Shown here piece after piece: positions 10,401 to 18,213 of a stretch of DNA of 52,832 nucleotides (the first letter of the stretch is position 1; every line of letters begins with the position of its first letter). Source of the DNA: Flavobacteriales bacterium (GTDB lineage: Bacteria > Bacteroidota > Bacteroidia > NS11-12g > UBA955). Position numbers and translations under genes: made by a program. The notes beneath the pieces are model-generated. The model did not search any database. It saw nothing but the letters and a program-made list of their open reading frames with translations, and had not been told where the DNA came from. The stretch is from NCBI GenBank assembly GCA_002737705.1, contig NSIM01000012.1:1-52832 (forward strand). The letters run 5' to 3'.

Positions 10401-10890
10401 CATTGGTGTATTGCTGGGATTTGCCATTTTTGATATGGATTTTTCTATCGTCATGACCGGAATTGGCATCGTAGCATTGGTGGGTATAGTGGTAAGAAAT
10501 GGTATTCTTTTGGTTGAATTTACCGATTTATTGCGTGAACAGGGTGCAACCCTAAAAGATGCGATCTCAGAAGCCGGCAAAACACGGATGACACCTGTTT
10601 TATTGACTGCATCTGCCACAATATTGGGTTTGGTTCCCTTGGCTGTAGGTTTTAATATCGATTTTGAGAAATTGTTTACAGAATTAAATCCTGCTATTTA
10701 TTTGGGGGGTGATAATGTTGCCTTTTGGGGACCACTAAGTTGGACAATGATTTTTGGATTGGGTTTCGCTACTTTTCTTACCCTGATTTTGGTGCCCTGC
10801 ATGTATTACCTAAATGAGCGGTTCAAATCGAAGGTATACGGATACTTGGGAAAATCCTATGATCCAGATACCATTGCAAAAAAGGAGTAA
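7489..10890 (+). CDS. AcrB-like RND efflux pump permease
   Basis: Proton-driven inner-membrane multidrug exporter of the HAE-1 type, 1133 residues. The first transmembrane helix (~23-40) precedes a porter domain with NTLPKEQFPDIVIPTIIVQT. Helix 4 holds the proton-relay pair D408/D409 in GIVVDDAIVV, as in AcrB. The second half repeats the plan, with GIGIVALVGIVVRNGILLVEF near residue 1000 (quoted in part: GIVVRNGILL). It is roughly 90 residues longer than typical AcrB; much of the excess is an extra hydrophobic/charged stretch at about residues 500-575 between helices 6 and 7. Last gene of the TetR-TolC-adaptor-pump operon; it ends 8 nt from the convergent next gene. Confidence 0.95.
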   Translation: MSKFNFKEFKPTSWSINNKTSIYILALFISLAGIYSYNTLPKEQFPDIVIPTIIVQTVYPGSSPKDIENLITKPIENKIKSISGVKKLSSSSIQDFSIITVEFDTDVKVDLAKQKVKDQVDKAKSELPTDLKTDPGVQEINFSDNPVMFINISGDIDLLSLKRYAEMAKEQIESLPAITRVDIVGALDRELQVNLDLAIMGSAGLTIEDVTRAIQYENMRISGGNIDVDKMQRSLSVSGEFKTKAELENIAIRTSPGATIYLRDVAEIVDGFKEKESYARLEGKNVITLNVVKRAGENLIQTSDKCHSIVEELQKNGSYPKKMDIVFTGDQSVKTRSTVHDLINTIIIGFILVTLILMFFMGAKNAIFVGLSVPLSCFIAFLIMPSIGFSLNMIVLFSFLLALGIVVDDAIVVIENTHRIFHKERLPIAVAAKKAAGEVFLPVLSGTLTTLSPFIPLAFWKGIVGKFMFFLPVTLIITLLASLLVAYIINPVFAVDFMDDENAPLDKAKESKSFRRTSIVLGTLSLFGYIAGGFGMGNLFVTFYGVYLLHHFWLRHIIARFQTTFWPNVQNKYSALITWLLVGKRPIYTILATLVLLIFSFVITAIRKPGVIFFPQANPNFTYVYLTLPKGFSAKHTDSILKIVEKRVFVSLGKNNPLVESVISNVAVGATDPQSGDRTIAGNKGKITVAFVNFEQRNGQSTSALLKKIRVGIGTIAGAEIVIEQESNGPPVGKAINIEIRGDEFEDLVTTASQLKKYLDNKHIAGIEELKSDFVSSKPEILIKIDRERANRFGISTAQIGMTLRNSIYGNEASKFKDKNDDYPIVVRLKKTDANNLDALLNMKIVFRDMAMGGLIRQIPLSSVATAEYSNTYGGINRINQKRVITLGSNVLPDYAPNAVVSEVQAGIDNFTGSNKVQIVMTGEQEKQKETGSFLGMAMLASIGLIIIILVTQFNSISKPIIILSEIFLSVIGVLLGFAIFDMDFSIVMTGIGIVALVGIVVRNGILLVEFTDLLREQGATLKDAISEAGKTRMTPVLLTASATILGLVPLAVGFNIDFEKLFTELNPAIYLGGDNVAFWGPLSWTMIFGLGFATFLTLILVPCMYYLNERFKSKVYGYLGKSYDPDTIAKKE

Positions 10891-10898
10891 GCAAGCCC

Positions 10899-11975
10899 TC
10901 AGTTGAGCGTAAAATTGTTCTTTTGGCGCATCAGACCTCTTGTCCAAAGCTCTGCAGTGTATTTTCCTTTGGACAATTTACCTGTAATAACCCCTTTTTC
11001 AGGAAAGTTCCATTTTGCTTTTTGTAAAGCACCATCAAAATTAATGGTTTGCTTTAAACTCACAACCTTAGACTTGTCAGATAAACGCGCATTGGTGGTT
11101 GACAATACTCCCCCATTGGGATCGATAATTCGTATCAAAACTTCTTCTTCAACGGGTTGCGTAACCATTGCATTTTCCAAAACATCAAACATTACACGAA
11201 TTTTTTCAATACTAGAGGCCTTCAAAGTCTCCGTCATAATTCCTTTTTTATCAAATAATCCAATAAGCAACAATGCGCCGAATTGGGGTCTTGCACCTTT
11301 TTCCAATCTGTCCCTAAAATCGACATTTTCAGCCTCAAGTGATGCACTTTTTTCTTTTTCCGCATTTAGCGTCATTACAAATTCATTCTTTTCATTGGTA
11401 AGCACTTCGATTTGAGCCATCAATTCTGTAACCTTAACAGTAAGTAATTCTAATTGCAAACGCAGTTTGTCTAAATTTCCAACATCATTGGTCGAACCAT
11501 TTGCTTTGGTGCGGGATGATTTTGTAGACTTTTTGGATACATTTCCGGCTATTTCAGAAGATCCAGTATTGTTTTTAATATTGTTTGATTCAGACTGATA
11601 CCCCACACTTGGATTTGAATTATTACTTTTATTACTGTTGCCATCATAATCAACATTGATACGGTTCGAGACTTCACGGCGCAAACGGTAAATTTCTTGA
11701 AGGGCAGCCATTACACGCGGATTCTTATCACCCTCCAGTTCTTCTACTTTCAATACCAGCGTTTGATTTTCGTTTTGAAAGGTCTGGATAACCAATTGCA
11801 AGGAGTCTTCCATACTATTCAACTTGCTCTGCAACAATTCTTTGGCATTCATTATTGCAACTTTGTCTTGGAGTTCTTTATCGCTCTTTAATTTATTGAG
11901 ATACAAATAGGTATTGCTTCCCAATGAAGCCAATAACAGAACGATCAATACAATGGTTAATACATTTTTATTCAT
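10899..11975 (-). CDS. Membrane-anchored coiled-coil protein of unknown function
   Basis: Function not recognised; 358 residues. Visible parts in order: a short cytoplasmic N terminus and one hydrophobic helix (~5-25, with VLIVLLLASLGSNTYLYL); a coiled coil (~30-100); an Asn/Ser-rich linker (~105-160); a second coiled coil (~165-230, LRLQLELLTVKVTELMAQIE); and a beta-rich C-terminal domain (~240-358) with RIIDPNGGVLS and KGKYTAELWTRG, resembling a small sandwich fold. The likely topology places the coiled coils and C-terminal domain in the periplasm. ATG at 11975; a box-like TAATTTCG lies 7 nt upstream. It is convergent with the RND pump gene (8-nt gap). The layout would fit an envelope scaffold or spacer, but that is inference. 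Confidence 0.8.
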   Translation of the reverse strand: MNKNVLTIVLIVLLLASLGSNTYLYLNKLKSDKELQDKVAIMNAKELLQSKLNSMEDSLQLVIQTFQNENQTLVLKVEELEGDKNPRVMAALQEIYRLRREVSNRINVDYDGNSNKSNNSNPSVGYQSESNNIKNNTGSSEIAGNVSKKSTKSSRTKANGSTNDVGNLDKLRLQLELLTVKVTELMAQIEVLTNEKNEFVMTLNAEKEKSASLEAENVDFRDRLEKGARPQFGALLLIGLFDKKGIMTETLKASSIEKIRVMFDVLENAMVTQPVEEEVLIRIIDPNGGVLSTTNARLSDKSKVVSLKQTINFDGALQKAKWNFPEKGVITGKLSKGKYTAELWTRGLMRQKNNFTLN

Positions 11976-12051
11976 ATAAACACGAAATTAATTGTCCCGA
12001 TGCTTTAGATATTAACAACTTGTAAGCAATTTGAATTTGGGATGGAATGGG

Positions 12052-13398
12052 CTAGTAAAAAAAAGTATTCAAGGCCAAAAATGACATATTGATCGCAATT
12101 AATTTCTGTTTTGGGTTGATTAAAAATGTTTGTGGCAAGGTTTGCAATTTTAATTTTTCGGCTACTTCTTTAGAACAAAATCCTTGATGCATAACAGTTT
12201 CATAACGCTTATTATACCTGTATACATATTTACCACTTCCGCCATGATTGAGCATTAAAATTTGCAAGGAATCGGGCAAATTCCGAGACAATTGATGCAA
12301 ACTCGCCGAATCATGAACAAAGACGCTATCGTCGGCATTCCAAACAACTAAATAGGTGTATTTTCCTTTGAAATGGCGAATAGATTGTCTTTTTACGGAT
12401 TTTTTGAGGGGTTTTCCTGGCTTGTATACTCCCGTAATACAGCAAAATGTAAGCCTTGGAATTTTTTTCCCTATGAGCAAACTTCGTTTTTTTTCATTGT
12501 TTCTTTTTGATGTTCTACCAACAGACAATGTCAATTTTTCTGATCCTAGCAGCACGGTATTGACAACAAATCTTCGACCCAACCAATCTATGGAAACTCC
12601 TTTAAAATACTGGGTAGCATTGGCGGTATTGAATTCACCAAAACGATTGGATATCATTATAATATCTTCGCCCACATCATTGTATCTGCCATTGGCATTT
12701 ACATCTTTCAAGGCCCAATAGAGGGTGTCATTTTCTGCTACCTGCATACCAAACCAAATGGCCAATCTCCGTTCACGAAAAGACTGTTTTATTCCAGCAA
12801 ATTCCCTTTTCCCTTGTATGAGTCCAATGGCGTTTGCATACATATTTTGGCATGATTCCAACTCCTTGTCACGAAACAAAGAAAGCTGAATCGCAAGACC
12901 AAAGGGAAATAGGTCCAGTTTAAGGAATGAATTGTTGAGATTCAACGACTGTGGCTCCCCATCATCGGTTAAATCAAGATTGTGATTCATGTCTACCCAT
13001 ACCCACAGACCATTTATTGTTTTTGTATTGTCAACTACTACCAATGTATGGTTTGGAAAATCGCCATTCCCATGATGATGATTCACAAAACCGTAGGTGA
13101 TCTTCCCTGCTACTTTGTGTGTATATACGGGGGGCTTTATTTTGAAAGTTTTAAGTGCCATCCCCGGGTAATCGGCTGCCATATCAATGGGTTGAATCAC
13201 CGAATCGGCTTGTAAATTAAACATCCATAACAAGATGAGCTGTCTTTGCTCGTTGTCTGATCCACGGAATGAAAGTTCGACAAGACTATTGTTTGACAAA
13301 TTTTTTGAATGTGTACCTTGGCCATACAGTGTTATTTCAACGAAAGAAAACACCCCTATCCAAAACGCCAATTGTACACTTTTTTGCCGCAAAGCCAT
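12052..13398 (-). CDS. Secreted protein with calcium-loop-like motifs and a degenerate thioredoxin-like domain
   Basis: Not a recognised family; 448 residues. An N-terminal signal peptide (~1-27, ending near LYGQG) targets it to the periplasm. The middle part has two acidic loops of calcium-binding type, DMNHNLDLTDDGE (~residue 137) and DVNANGRYNDVGED (~230). The last ~110 residues look like a TlpA/AhpC-type thioredoxin fold: YLVVWNADDS aligns with the strand that normally ends in the WCxxC active site, and LPQTFLINPKQKLIAI with the cis-proline strand. The CxxC pair is missing, so no disulfide chemistry is expected. It follows the small one-helix gene and lon on the same strand. Degenerate TlpA-like proteins are common in Bacteroidota; role here unknown. 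Confidence 0.75.
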   Translation of the reverse strand: MALRQKSVQLAFWIGVFSFVEITLYGQGTHSKNLSNNSLVELSFRGSDNEQRQLILLWMFNLQADSVIQPIDMAADYPGMALKTFKIKPPVYTHKVAGKITYGFVNHHHGNGDFPNHTLVVVDNTKTINGLWVWVDMNHNLDLTDDGEPQSLNLNNSFLKLDLFPFGLAIQLSLFRDKELESCQNMYANAIGLIQGKREFAGIKQSFRERRLAIWFGMQVAENDTLYWALKDVNANGRYNDVGEDIIMISNRFGEFNTANATQYFKGVSIDWLGRRFVVNTVLLGSEKLTLSVGRTSKRNNEKKRSLLIGKKIPRLTFCCITGVYKPGKPLKKSVKRQSIRHFKGKYTYLVVWNADDSVFVHDSASLHQLSRNLPDSLQILMLNHGGSGKYVYRYNKRYETVMHQGFCSKEVAEKLKLQTLPQTFLINPKQKLIAINMSFLALNTFFY

Positions 13399-13429
13399 AA
13401 ATTTAGTTTTTTCAAATACCCATTTTTTA

Positions 13430-13588
13430 TCAGTTTACGCAATTGCGCACTGCAATAAAAATGATTGCAATGAAAAAAATTAGAATTGAAATACGATTCA
13501 TGCCATGCATGGCGCGTAAATTAAAGTTCCCCTTACTGCCCTCTTGTTTTTTAAAGCTAAGGTATGAAAGAATTTTTTTCACAATCAT
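13430..13588 (-). CDS. Small single-helix membrane protein (DUF6728-like)
   Basis: A 52-residue protein starting at ATG 13588. The N-terminal half is basic (IVKKILSYLSFKKQ), followed by FNLRAMHGMNRISI and one transmembrane helix (~33-47, rich in I/F/A). The phrase NxNLRxMHGxNrISI matches my memory of a family of tiny Bacteroidota membrane proteins (DUF6728); the family number is from memory and not checked. The frame is open upstream into lon, but that extension lies inside lon coding sequence and is unlikely. It lies between lon and the thioredoxin-like gene, 28 nt after the lon stop, probably in the same transcript. Function unknown. Confidence 0.65.
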   Translation of the reverse strand: MIVKKILSYLSFKKQEGSKGNFNLRAMHGMNRISILIFFIAIIFIAVRNCVN

Positions 13589-13616
13589 CGTATCAAAAGT
13601 ACGTAAATAGTAGCGA

Positions 13617-16106
13617 TTAACTTCTTGAATCTGGCAATTTCTCCTTGAGTACCGCATCGATATCAATGGGATGTTTAACCTTGGTCTTGGTAAGGGCAAA
13701 ATCCAATACTTCTAGCATATTATTACTATAAGAAAATTCTAAGCCCTCCAAATATTGAGAAGGAATATCCAATACGTCCTTCCGATTCTGTTCACATAAA
13801 ATTATTTGTTGGATTCCGGCACGTTTTGCAGCGAGTAATTTCTCTTTAATTCCCCCTACTGGCAAAACCTTGCCCCTCAATGTAATTTCTCCTGTCATGG
13901 CTATTTTGTTCTTCACCTTGTTTTGGGTAAACAAAGATGCGAGTGCTGTCAGAATCGCAATACCGGCCGAAGGACCATCTTTCGGTATAGACCCTGCTGG
14001 AAAGTGGACATGAATGTCCCAATAATCAAACACCTTGTTGTCGATGCCAAGATATTCTGAATGGGCTTTCAAATAAGATTTGGCCAACATCACACTCTCT
14101 TTCATTACATCTCCCAACTGTCCTGTAATCTGAAGCAATCCCTTTCCGCGTGAAAGTTTGCTTTCCACAAACAAAACCGAGCCACCCATTGGACTCCAAG
14201 CCAAGCCAGAGACAACACCCGCCGTTTCATTGTTCTCGTATATTTCAGGTTCTAATTTTTCAGAGCCCAAAATCTTTTCAATTTCATTGATCGATATCTG
14301 TTTTACCACCTCTTCATCCAAGGCAATGGTTTTGGCTGTAAAACGCGCCAATGCGGCAATTCTTTTATCCAAAGAACGTACGCCACTCTCTCGTGTATAT
14401 TGTTCAATGATTAATTCCAACGCATTGTCTGATACTTTAAACTGGCTGGCTTTTAATCCGTGTGCCTTGCGTTGCTTAGGAACCAAATACTTTTTCCCAA
14501 TTTGTATTTTTTCTTCGATACTATATCCATGAATTTCTATGATTTCCATGCGGTCTAATAAAGCGGGTTGAATTGTATCCAAATTGTTTGCGGTAGCCAC
14601 AAATAAGACTTTACTCAAATCGTAATCAAACTCTAAATAATTGTCATAAAATGTTGAATTTTGCTCAGGGTCAAGCACTTCTAACAATGCGCTGCTTGGA
14701 TCACCCCTAAAATCCCTGCCCAATTTGTCAATTTCATCCAATACATATACAGGATTGGATGTGCCCGATTTTTTTAAATTTTGTAAAATCCGTCCAGGCA
14801 TTGCGCCAATATATGTTTTACGATGTCCCCTAATTTCAGATTCATCGTGTAAACCACCCAAACTCATGCGAACATATTTGCGATCCAATGCCCGAGCGAT
14901 GCTTTTCCCCAAACTTGTTTTTCCAACACCCGGGGGGCCGTACAAACAAATAATAGGCGAACGCATGTCTCCTTTCAATTTTAAAACAGCCAAATATTCC
15001 AGAACCCGTTTTTTAACCTTTTCAAGCCCAAAATGATCCTCATCAAATACCTTAGAGGCACGTCGAATATCGAAATTGTCCTTTGAGTAAAAATTCCAAG
15101 GCAAGTCTAGCATGAGTTGAACATAATTCAATCCTACAGAATAATCGGGTGAAGCAGGATTTACACGCATCAAGCGATCAAGTTCTTTGTTAAAATGCTG
15201 CCTAACTTCCTTAGACCACGATTTGTGAATCCCTTTTTCGCGGAGATTTTGCACTTCCTTGTCGGGAGAATCCCCTCCCAATTCTTCTTGAATCGCACGA
15301 ATTTGCTGCTGCAGAAAATACTCTTTCTGCTGTTTGTCCATATCTGTTCTTACCTTACTCTGAATTTGGTCCTTTAACTCAAGCATTTGAAGTTCTTGGG
15401 TTACGTGTTTTAACACCAAGTTGGCACGAAACTTGGGATCCAAGGTTTCAAGAAGAGTTTGTTTATCGCTTTGTGATATATTGAGATTGCTCGAGACAAA
15501 ATGTATCAAGAATACTTTTGAATCAATGTTGCGAAGGGCAATTGAAGCTTCACTAGGGATTTGGGGCGACAGATTGATAATATTGTGTGAAATATCTCGG
15601 ATTGAATCTGTAATGGCTGTATATTCTTTGTCTAACTTGATTGAGATGTCGGGAAGGGGTGAAACTTTGGCCCTAAAATAAGGGTCTGTTTGGGTATATT
15701 CTAAAATTTTGATTCTGCGCTTTCCTTGTAAAATTACCGTTGAACTCCCATCGGGCATTCGCATCATACGAATAATTTGGGCCAAGGTTCCTACACTATA
15801 CAAATCATCGACGCTTGGATCTTCGACATTGGGATTTTTTTGCGCAACAACAGCGATAATTTTGTCTTTTTTATTTGAATCTCTTATAAGCCGTATGCTT
15901 TTGTCTCGGCCAACAGTTATCGGAAAAATTACACCCGGATAAAGCACAGTATTGCGCATTGTTAATACCGACAACTCTTCCGGAACAATTAATTTATTGC
16001 TTTCCTCTTCTTCTTGCTTCGAAAACAAGGGCAGAAATTCCGGGGCATCTTCAAAACCTTCAGAATCCTGGTCATGGCTAAAAAATGCTTCTTTAATTTT
16101 AAACAT
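13617..16106 (-). CDS. lon: ATP-dependent protease Lon
   Basis: Cytoplasmic AAA+ serine protease that removes damaged and regulatory proteins; 829 residues from ATG 16106. Order: N-terminal substrate-binding domain (LSVLTMRNTVLYPGVIFPIT), coiled-coil linker with QKEYFLQQQIRAIQEELG, AAA+ module with Walker A GPPGVGKT (390-397) and Walker B VYVLDEIDK, then the protease domain with Ser713 in KDGPSAGIA and Lys754 in VGGIKEKL. The dyad is intact. An in-frame TTG at 16124 would add six residues; ATG is preferred because it immediately precedes the MFKIKEAFF start. The acidic insert near residues 15-40 is typical of Bacteroidota Lon. The gene is divergent from the lipoprotein at 16296. Confidence 0.96.
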   Translation of the reverse strand: MFKIKEAFFSHDQDSEGFEDAPEFLPLFSKQEEEESNKLIVPEELSVLTMRNTVLYPGVIFPITVGRDKSIRLIRDSNKKDKIIAVVAQKNPNVEDPSVDDLYSVGTLAQIIRMMRMPDGSSTVILQGKRRIKILEYTQTDPYFRAKVSPLPDISIKLDKEYTAITDSIRDISHNIINLSPQIPSEASIALRNIDSKVFLIHFVSSNLNISQSDKQTLLETLDPKFRANLVLKHVTQELQMLELKDQIQSKVRTDMDKQQKEYFLQQQIRAIQEELGGDSPDKEVQNLREKGIHKSWSKEVRQHFNKELDRLMRVNPASPDYSVGLNYVQLMLDLPWNFYSKDNFDIRRASKVFDEDHFGLEKVKKRVLEYLAVLKLKGDMRSPIICLYGPPGVGKTSLGKSIARALDRKYVRMSLGGLHDESEIRGHRKTYIGAMPGRILQNLKKSGTSNPVYVLDEIDKLGRDFRGDPSSALLEVLDPEQNSTFYDNYLEFDYDLSKVLFVATANNLDTIQPALLDRMEIIEIHGYSIEEKIQIGKKYLVPKQRKAHGLKASQFKVSDNALELIIEQYTRESGVRSLDKRIAALARFTAKTIALDEEVVKQISINEIEKILGSEKLEPEIYENNETAGVVSGLAWSPMGGSVLFVESKLSRGKGLLQITGQLGDVMKESVMLAKSYLKAHSEYLGIDNKVFDYWDIHVHFPAGSIPKDGPSAGIAILTALASLFTQNKVKNKIAMTGEITLRGKVLPVGGIKEKLLAAKRAGIQQIILCEQNRKDVLDIPSQYLEGLEFSYSNNMLEVLDFALTKTKVKHPIDIDAVLKEKLPDSRS

Positions 16107-16295
16107 TGTCAATACAATTATCAATGCTTATGCCAAAATCTATCAATGCGACAAAACGATGCATCCAGGATAAGGTTATGACAATTTGTCGGGAAAACCA
16201 ATTGCCAATGAGCCAATTATGAAAAAAATACATACGGAAATAAGAGCCATGTTTGGAAATTCAAATTTTTTGAACAAACTTGCGAAAAAATCATC

Positions 16296-17144
16296 ATGAA
16301 ACTTAAACATATTTTATGTGCATTAATTTACCCTTTGGCTACTTTTTTGGGATCTTGTGGTCCTGATACTAAGCCCAAGCCTACAATTTCCCTGGTTGCC
16401 GGAACCAAATATGTGAGTGCGAGTATCTCGGTCATGAGCGACTCAATGCTAACTTTCTCAATAAAAACTGTTGCTGGCTCTGACAATATGGCCAATATTA
16501 GTGCATCCTATTCTCTCAATGGTGGCGCTGCAAAAACCTTTTTTGATAGCAGCGTTGCAGGAAAAGAAGTTGTATGCATTATAAAAAACAGAATTTCTGC
16601 TGGGGTAGACGACATTCTTGATTATACCTTTACGGCAACTGATGCCAATGCAGAAAAAGCATCCACTTCTATTAAAATATTCGTAATTACTCCTACTGTG
16701 CCCCTGACCGGCGTTGCAGGTCAATCCATATACAATGCCAGATACGTTGGTTTTGACAATGCCTACAATTTGAATACCTCAATCGCATTTAAAAGTACAA
16801 ATGGAAATTTTGCCATTAGCGATATTTTAGACAAAACACCCACAGGAGCCGAACAATTTGCGAAGACCTGGGGATCCGGTAATGAATCTAAGTTTGTTCG
16901 TGTAACGTCCAATGATTTTACGAATGCATCAACCACAACTTTTTTATATAATTTGTGGAAAGCAAATGGTGCAAAAGCCACACTAGAAATAAATGACATC
17001 AAAAAAGGAGATATTATTTTGATTAAATCTGGGCAAGCTATCCCATTCAATTTATACATACTTAAAATTACAAATATCCAAGATTTACCAGCCATTGGCA
17101 ATCACAACGACTATATTATGTTCGACTATAGAATGATTGATTAA
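16296..17144 (+). CDS. Predicted lipoprotein of unknown function
   Basis: No family recognised; 282 residues. Lipoprotein signal peptide with lipobox LGSC (Cys21), followed by a charged GPDTKPKP stretch that could be a Bacteroidota surface-export signal (inference). Residues ~30-130 look like an Ig/PKD-type beta domain (ISASYSLNGG, LDYTFTATDANAEKAS). The second half (~145-282) resembles a separate beta domain ending in NDYIMFDYRMID. It is a single-gene unit: divergent from lon on the left and closed by a strong terminator 24 nt after its stop. A 26-codon frame (16219-16299) overlaps its ATG; see findings. Confidence 0.75.
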   Translation: MKLKHILCALIYPLATFLGSCGPDTKPKPTISLVAGTKYVSASISVMSDSMLTFSIKTVAGSDNMANISASYSLNGGAAKTFFDSSVAGKEVVCIIKNRISAGVDDILDYTFTATDANAEKASTSIKIFVITPTVPLTGVAGQSIYNARYVGFDNAYNLNTSIAFKSTNGNFAISDILDKTPTGAEQFAKTWGSGNESKFVRVTSNDFTNASTTTFLYNLWKANGAKATLEINDIKKGDIILIKSGQAIPFNLYILKITNIQDLPAIGNHNDYIMFDYRMID

Positions 17145-17167
17145 TTCAACTCCAAATTCTTATTTGT

Positions 17168-17195
17168 AAAAACCCCGCGAATGCGGGGTTTTTTT
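17168..17195 (+). terminator. Rho-independent terminator after the lipoprotein gene
   Basis: Perfect stem CCCCGC/GCGGGG (17173-17178 and 17183-17188) with loop GAAT, flanked by an A-run (17168-17172) and seven Ts (17189-17195). It also separates the lipoprotein transcript from pfkA. Confidence 0.92.
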
Positions 17196-17196
17196 G

Positions 17197-17229
17197 TTGA
17201 ATATCGCAACAAAATATTGCCTTATTTTG
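17197..17229 (+). promoter_or_regulatory. Putative pfkA promoter
   Basis: TTG at 17197-17199 and TATTTTG at 17223-17229 (a 7-base variant of TAnnTTTG) separated by 23 bases. The box ends 6 nt before the TTG start codon of pfkA, so the mRNA would have almost no leader. Confidence 0.4.
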
Positions 17230-17235
17230 TAAATC

Positions 17236-18204
17236 TTGAAAAAAATAGCAGTTTTAACTTCTGGCGGTGACGCTCCTGGCATGAATGCATGTATACGGGC
17301 GGTAATTCGAGCGTGTGCCCATTATAATTTGACGATTTACGGAATCCATCGTGGATTCCAGGGATTAATCGAAAATGACATTCGCTTGATGGATTCGAGC
17401 AGTGTTGCAAATACTATTCAACTGGGTGGAACCATTCTAAAAACTGCCAGAAGCAAAGATTTTATGACTTTTGAAGGAAGAGAATTGGCCCATAAAAACC
17501 TCATTCAGTGGGGAATTGAAGGATTGGTTTGTATTGGTGGTGATGGAACCTATACTGGGGCAATGGTCTTTGAACAAGAATTTGGTTTGCCGAGTATTGG
17601 ATGTCCAGGAACCATAGACAATGATTTATCGGGTACAGATTCTACTATAGGCTTCGATACGGCCATTAATACTGCCATGGATGCCATTGATAAAATTCGC
17701 GATACCGCTGATGCACACAACCGTGTATTTTTCATTGAAGTAATGGGAAGACATTCCGGTCATATTGCGCTGCATGCAGGTATTGCTGGTGGTGCCGAAG
17801 GAATTTTTATACCCGAGAGAAAGAATGAATTTGAAGAGCTCATAAAAATGTATGAAAAGAAAATACGGAAGAAAGAATTTTCGATTTTTATAGTCGCTGA
17901 AGGGGATGAAGAAGGTCACGCGTATTCGATAGCCAAACGTTTTCAAAACATCTACCCCGACACCGATTGCAAGGTTGCTGTTTTAGGCCATATTCAACGA
18001 GGTGGAAAACCTTCTGCCAATGACAGAATACTTGCTTCTCGATTGGGAGCACACGCTGTAAAAGCATTGATTGAAGGCAAGCGAAACATGGCCGTTGGTG
18101 TAATAAAAAATGTCATTCATTATACCGAATTTAAGAATGCAATCGGAAACAAGAAAGACATCGAAGAAAATCTTTGGAATTTAAACGCCATTATCACCCG
18201 TTAA
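17236..18204 (+). CDS. pfkA: ATP-dependent 6-phosphofructokinase (TTG start)
   Basis: Glycolytic enzyme phosphorylating fructose 6-phosphate; 322 residues, normal for bacterial PfkA. The N terminus KKIAVLTSGGDAPGMNACIR is the family start. GGDGT carries Gly104 (102-105), the ATP-type residue; PPi-dependent enzymes have Asp there. The catalytic aspartate is in TIDND (D128), and the substrate loop MGRHSGHIAL is present. The start must be TTG at 17236: an in-frame stop (TAA at 17230) lies two codons upstream and no ATG is near, while the conserved sequence begins at once. recN starts 9 nt after its stop, so the two are probably co-transcribed. Confidence 0.96.
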   Translation: MKKIAVLTSGGDAPGMNACIRAVIRACAHYNLTIYGIHRGFQGLIENDIRLMDSSSVANTIQLGGTILKTARSKDFMTFEGRELAHKNLIQWGIEGLVCIGGDGTYTGAMVFEQEFGLPSIGCPGTIDNDLSGTDSTIGFDTAINTAMDAIDKIRDTADAHNRVFFIEVMGRHSGHIALHAGIAGGAEGIFIPERKNEFEELIKMYEKKIRKKEFSIFIVAEGDEEGHAYSIAKRFQNIYPDTDCKVAVLGHIQRGGKPSANDRILASRLGAHAVKALIEGKRNMAVGVIKNVIHYTEFKNAIGNKKDIEENLWNLNAIITR

Positions 18205-18213
18205 CAGTCTACA

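Noticed and set aside
10200-10619. 139-codon minus-strand frame inside the RND pump gene
   Set aside because: It mirrors conserved transmembrane codons of the pump and has no independent support.
10903-11415. 170-codon plus-strand frame opposite the coiled-coil gene
   Set aside because: Composition mirrors the antisense of a Lys/Glu-rich coiled coil; no start context.
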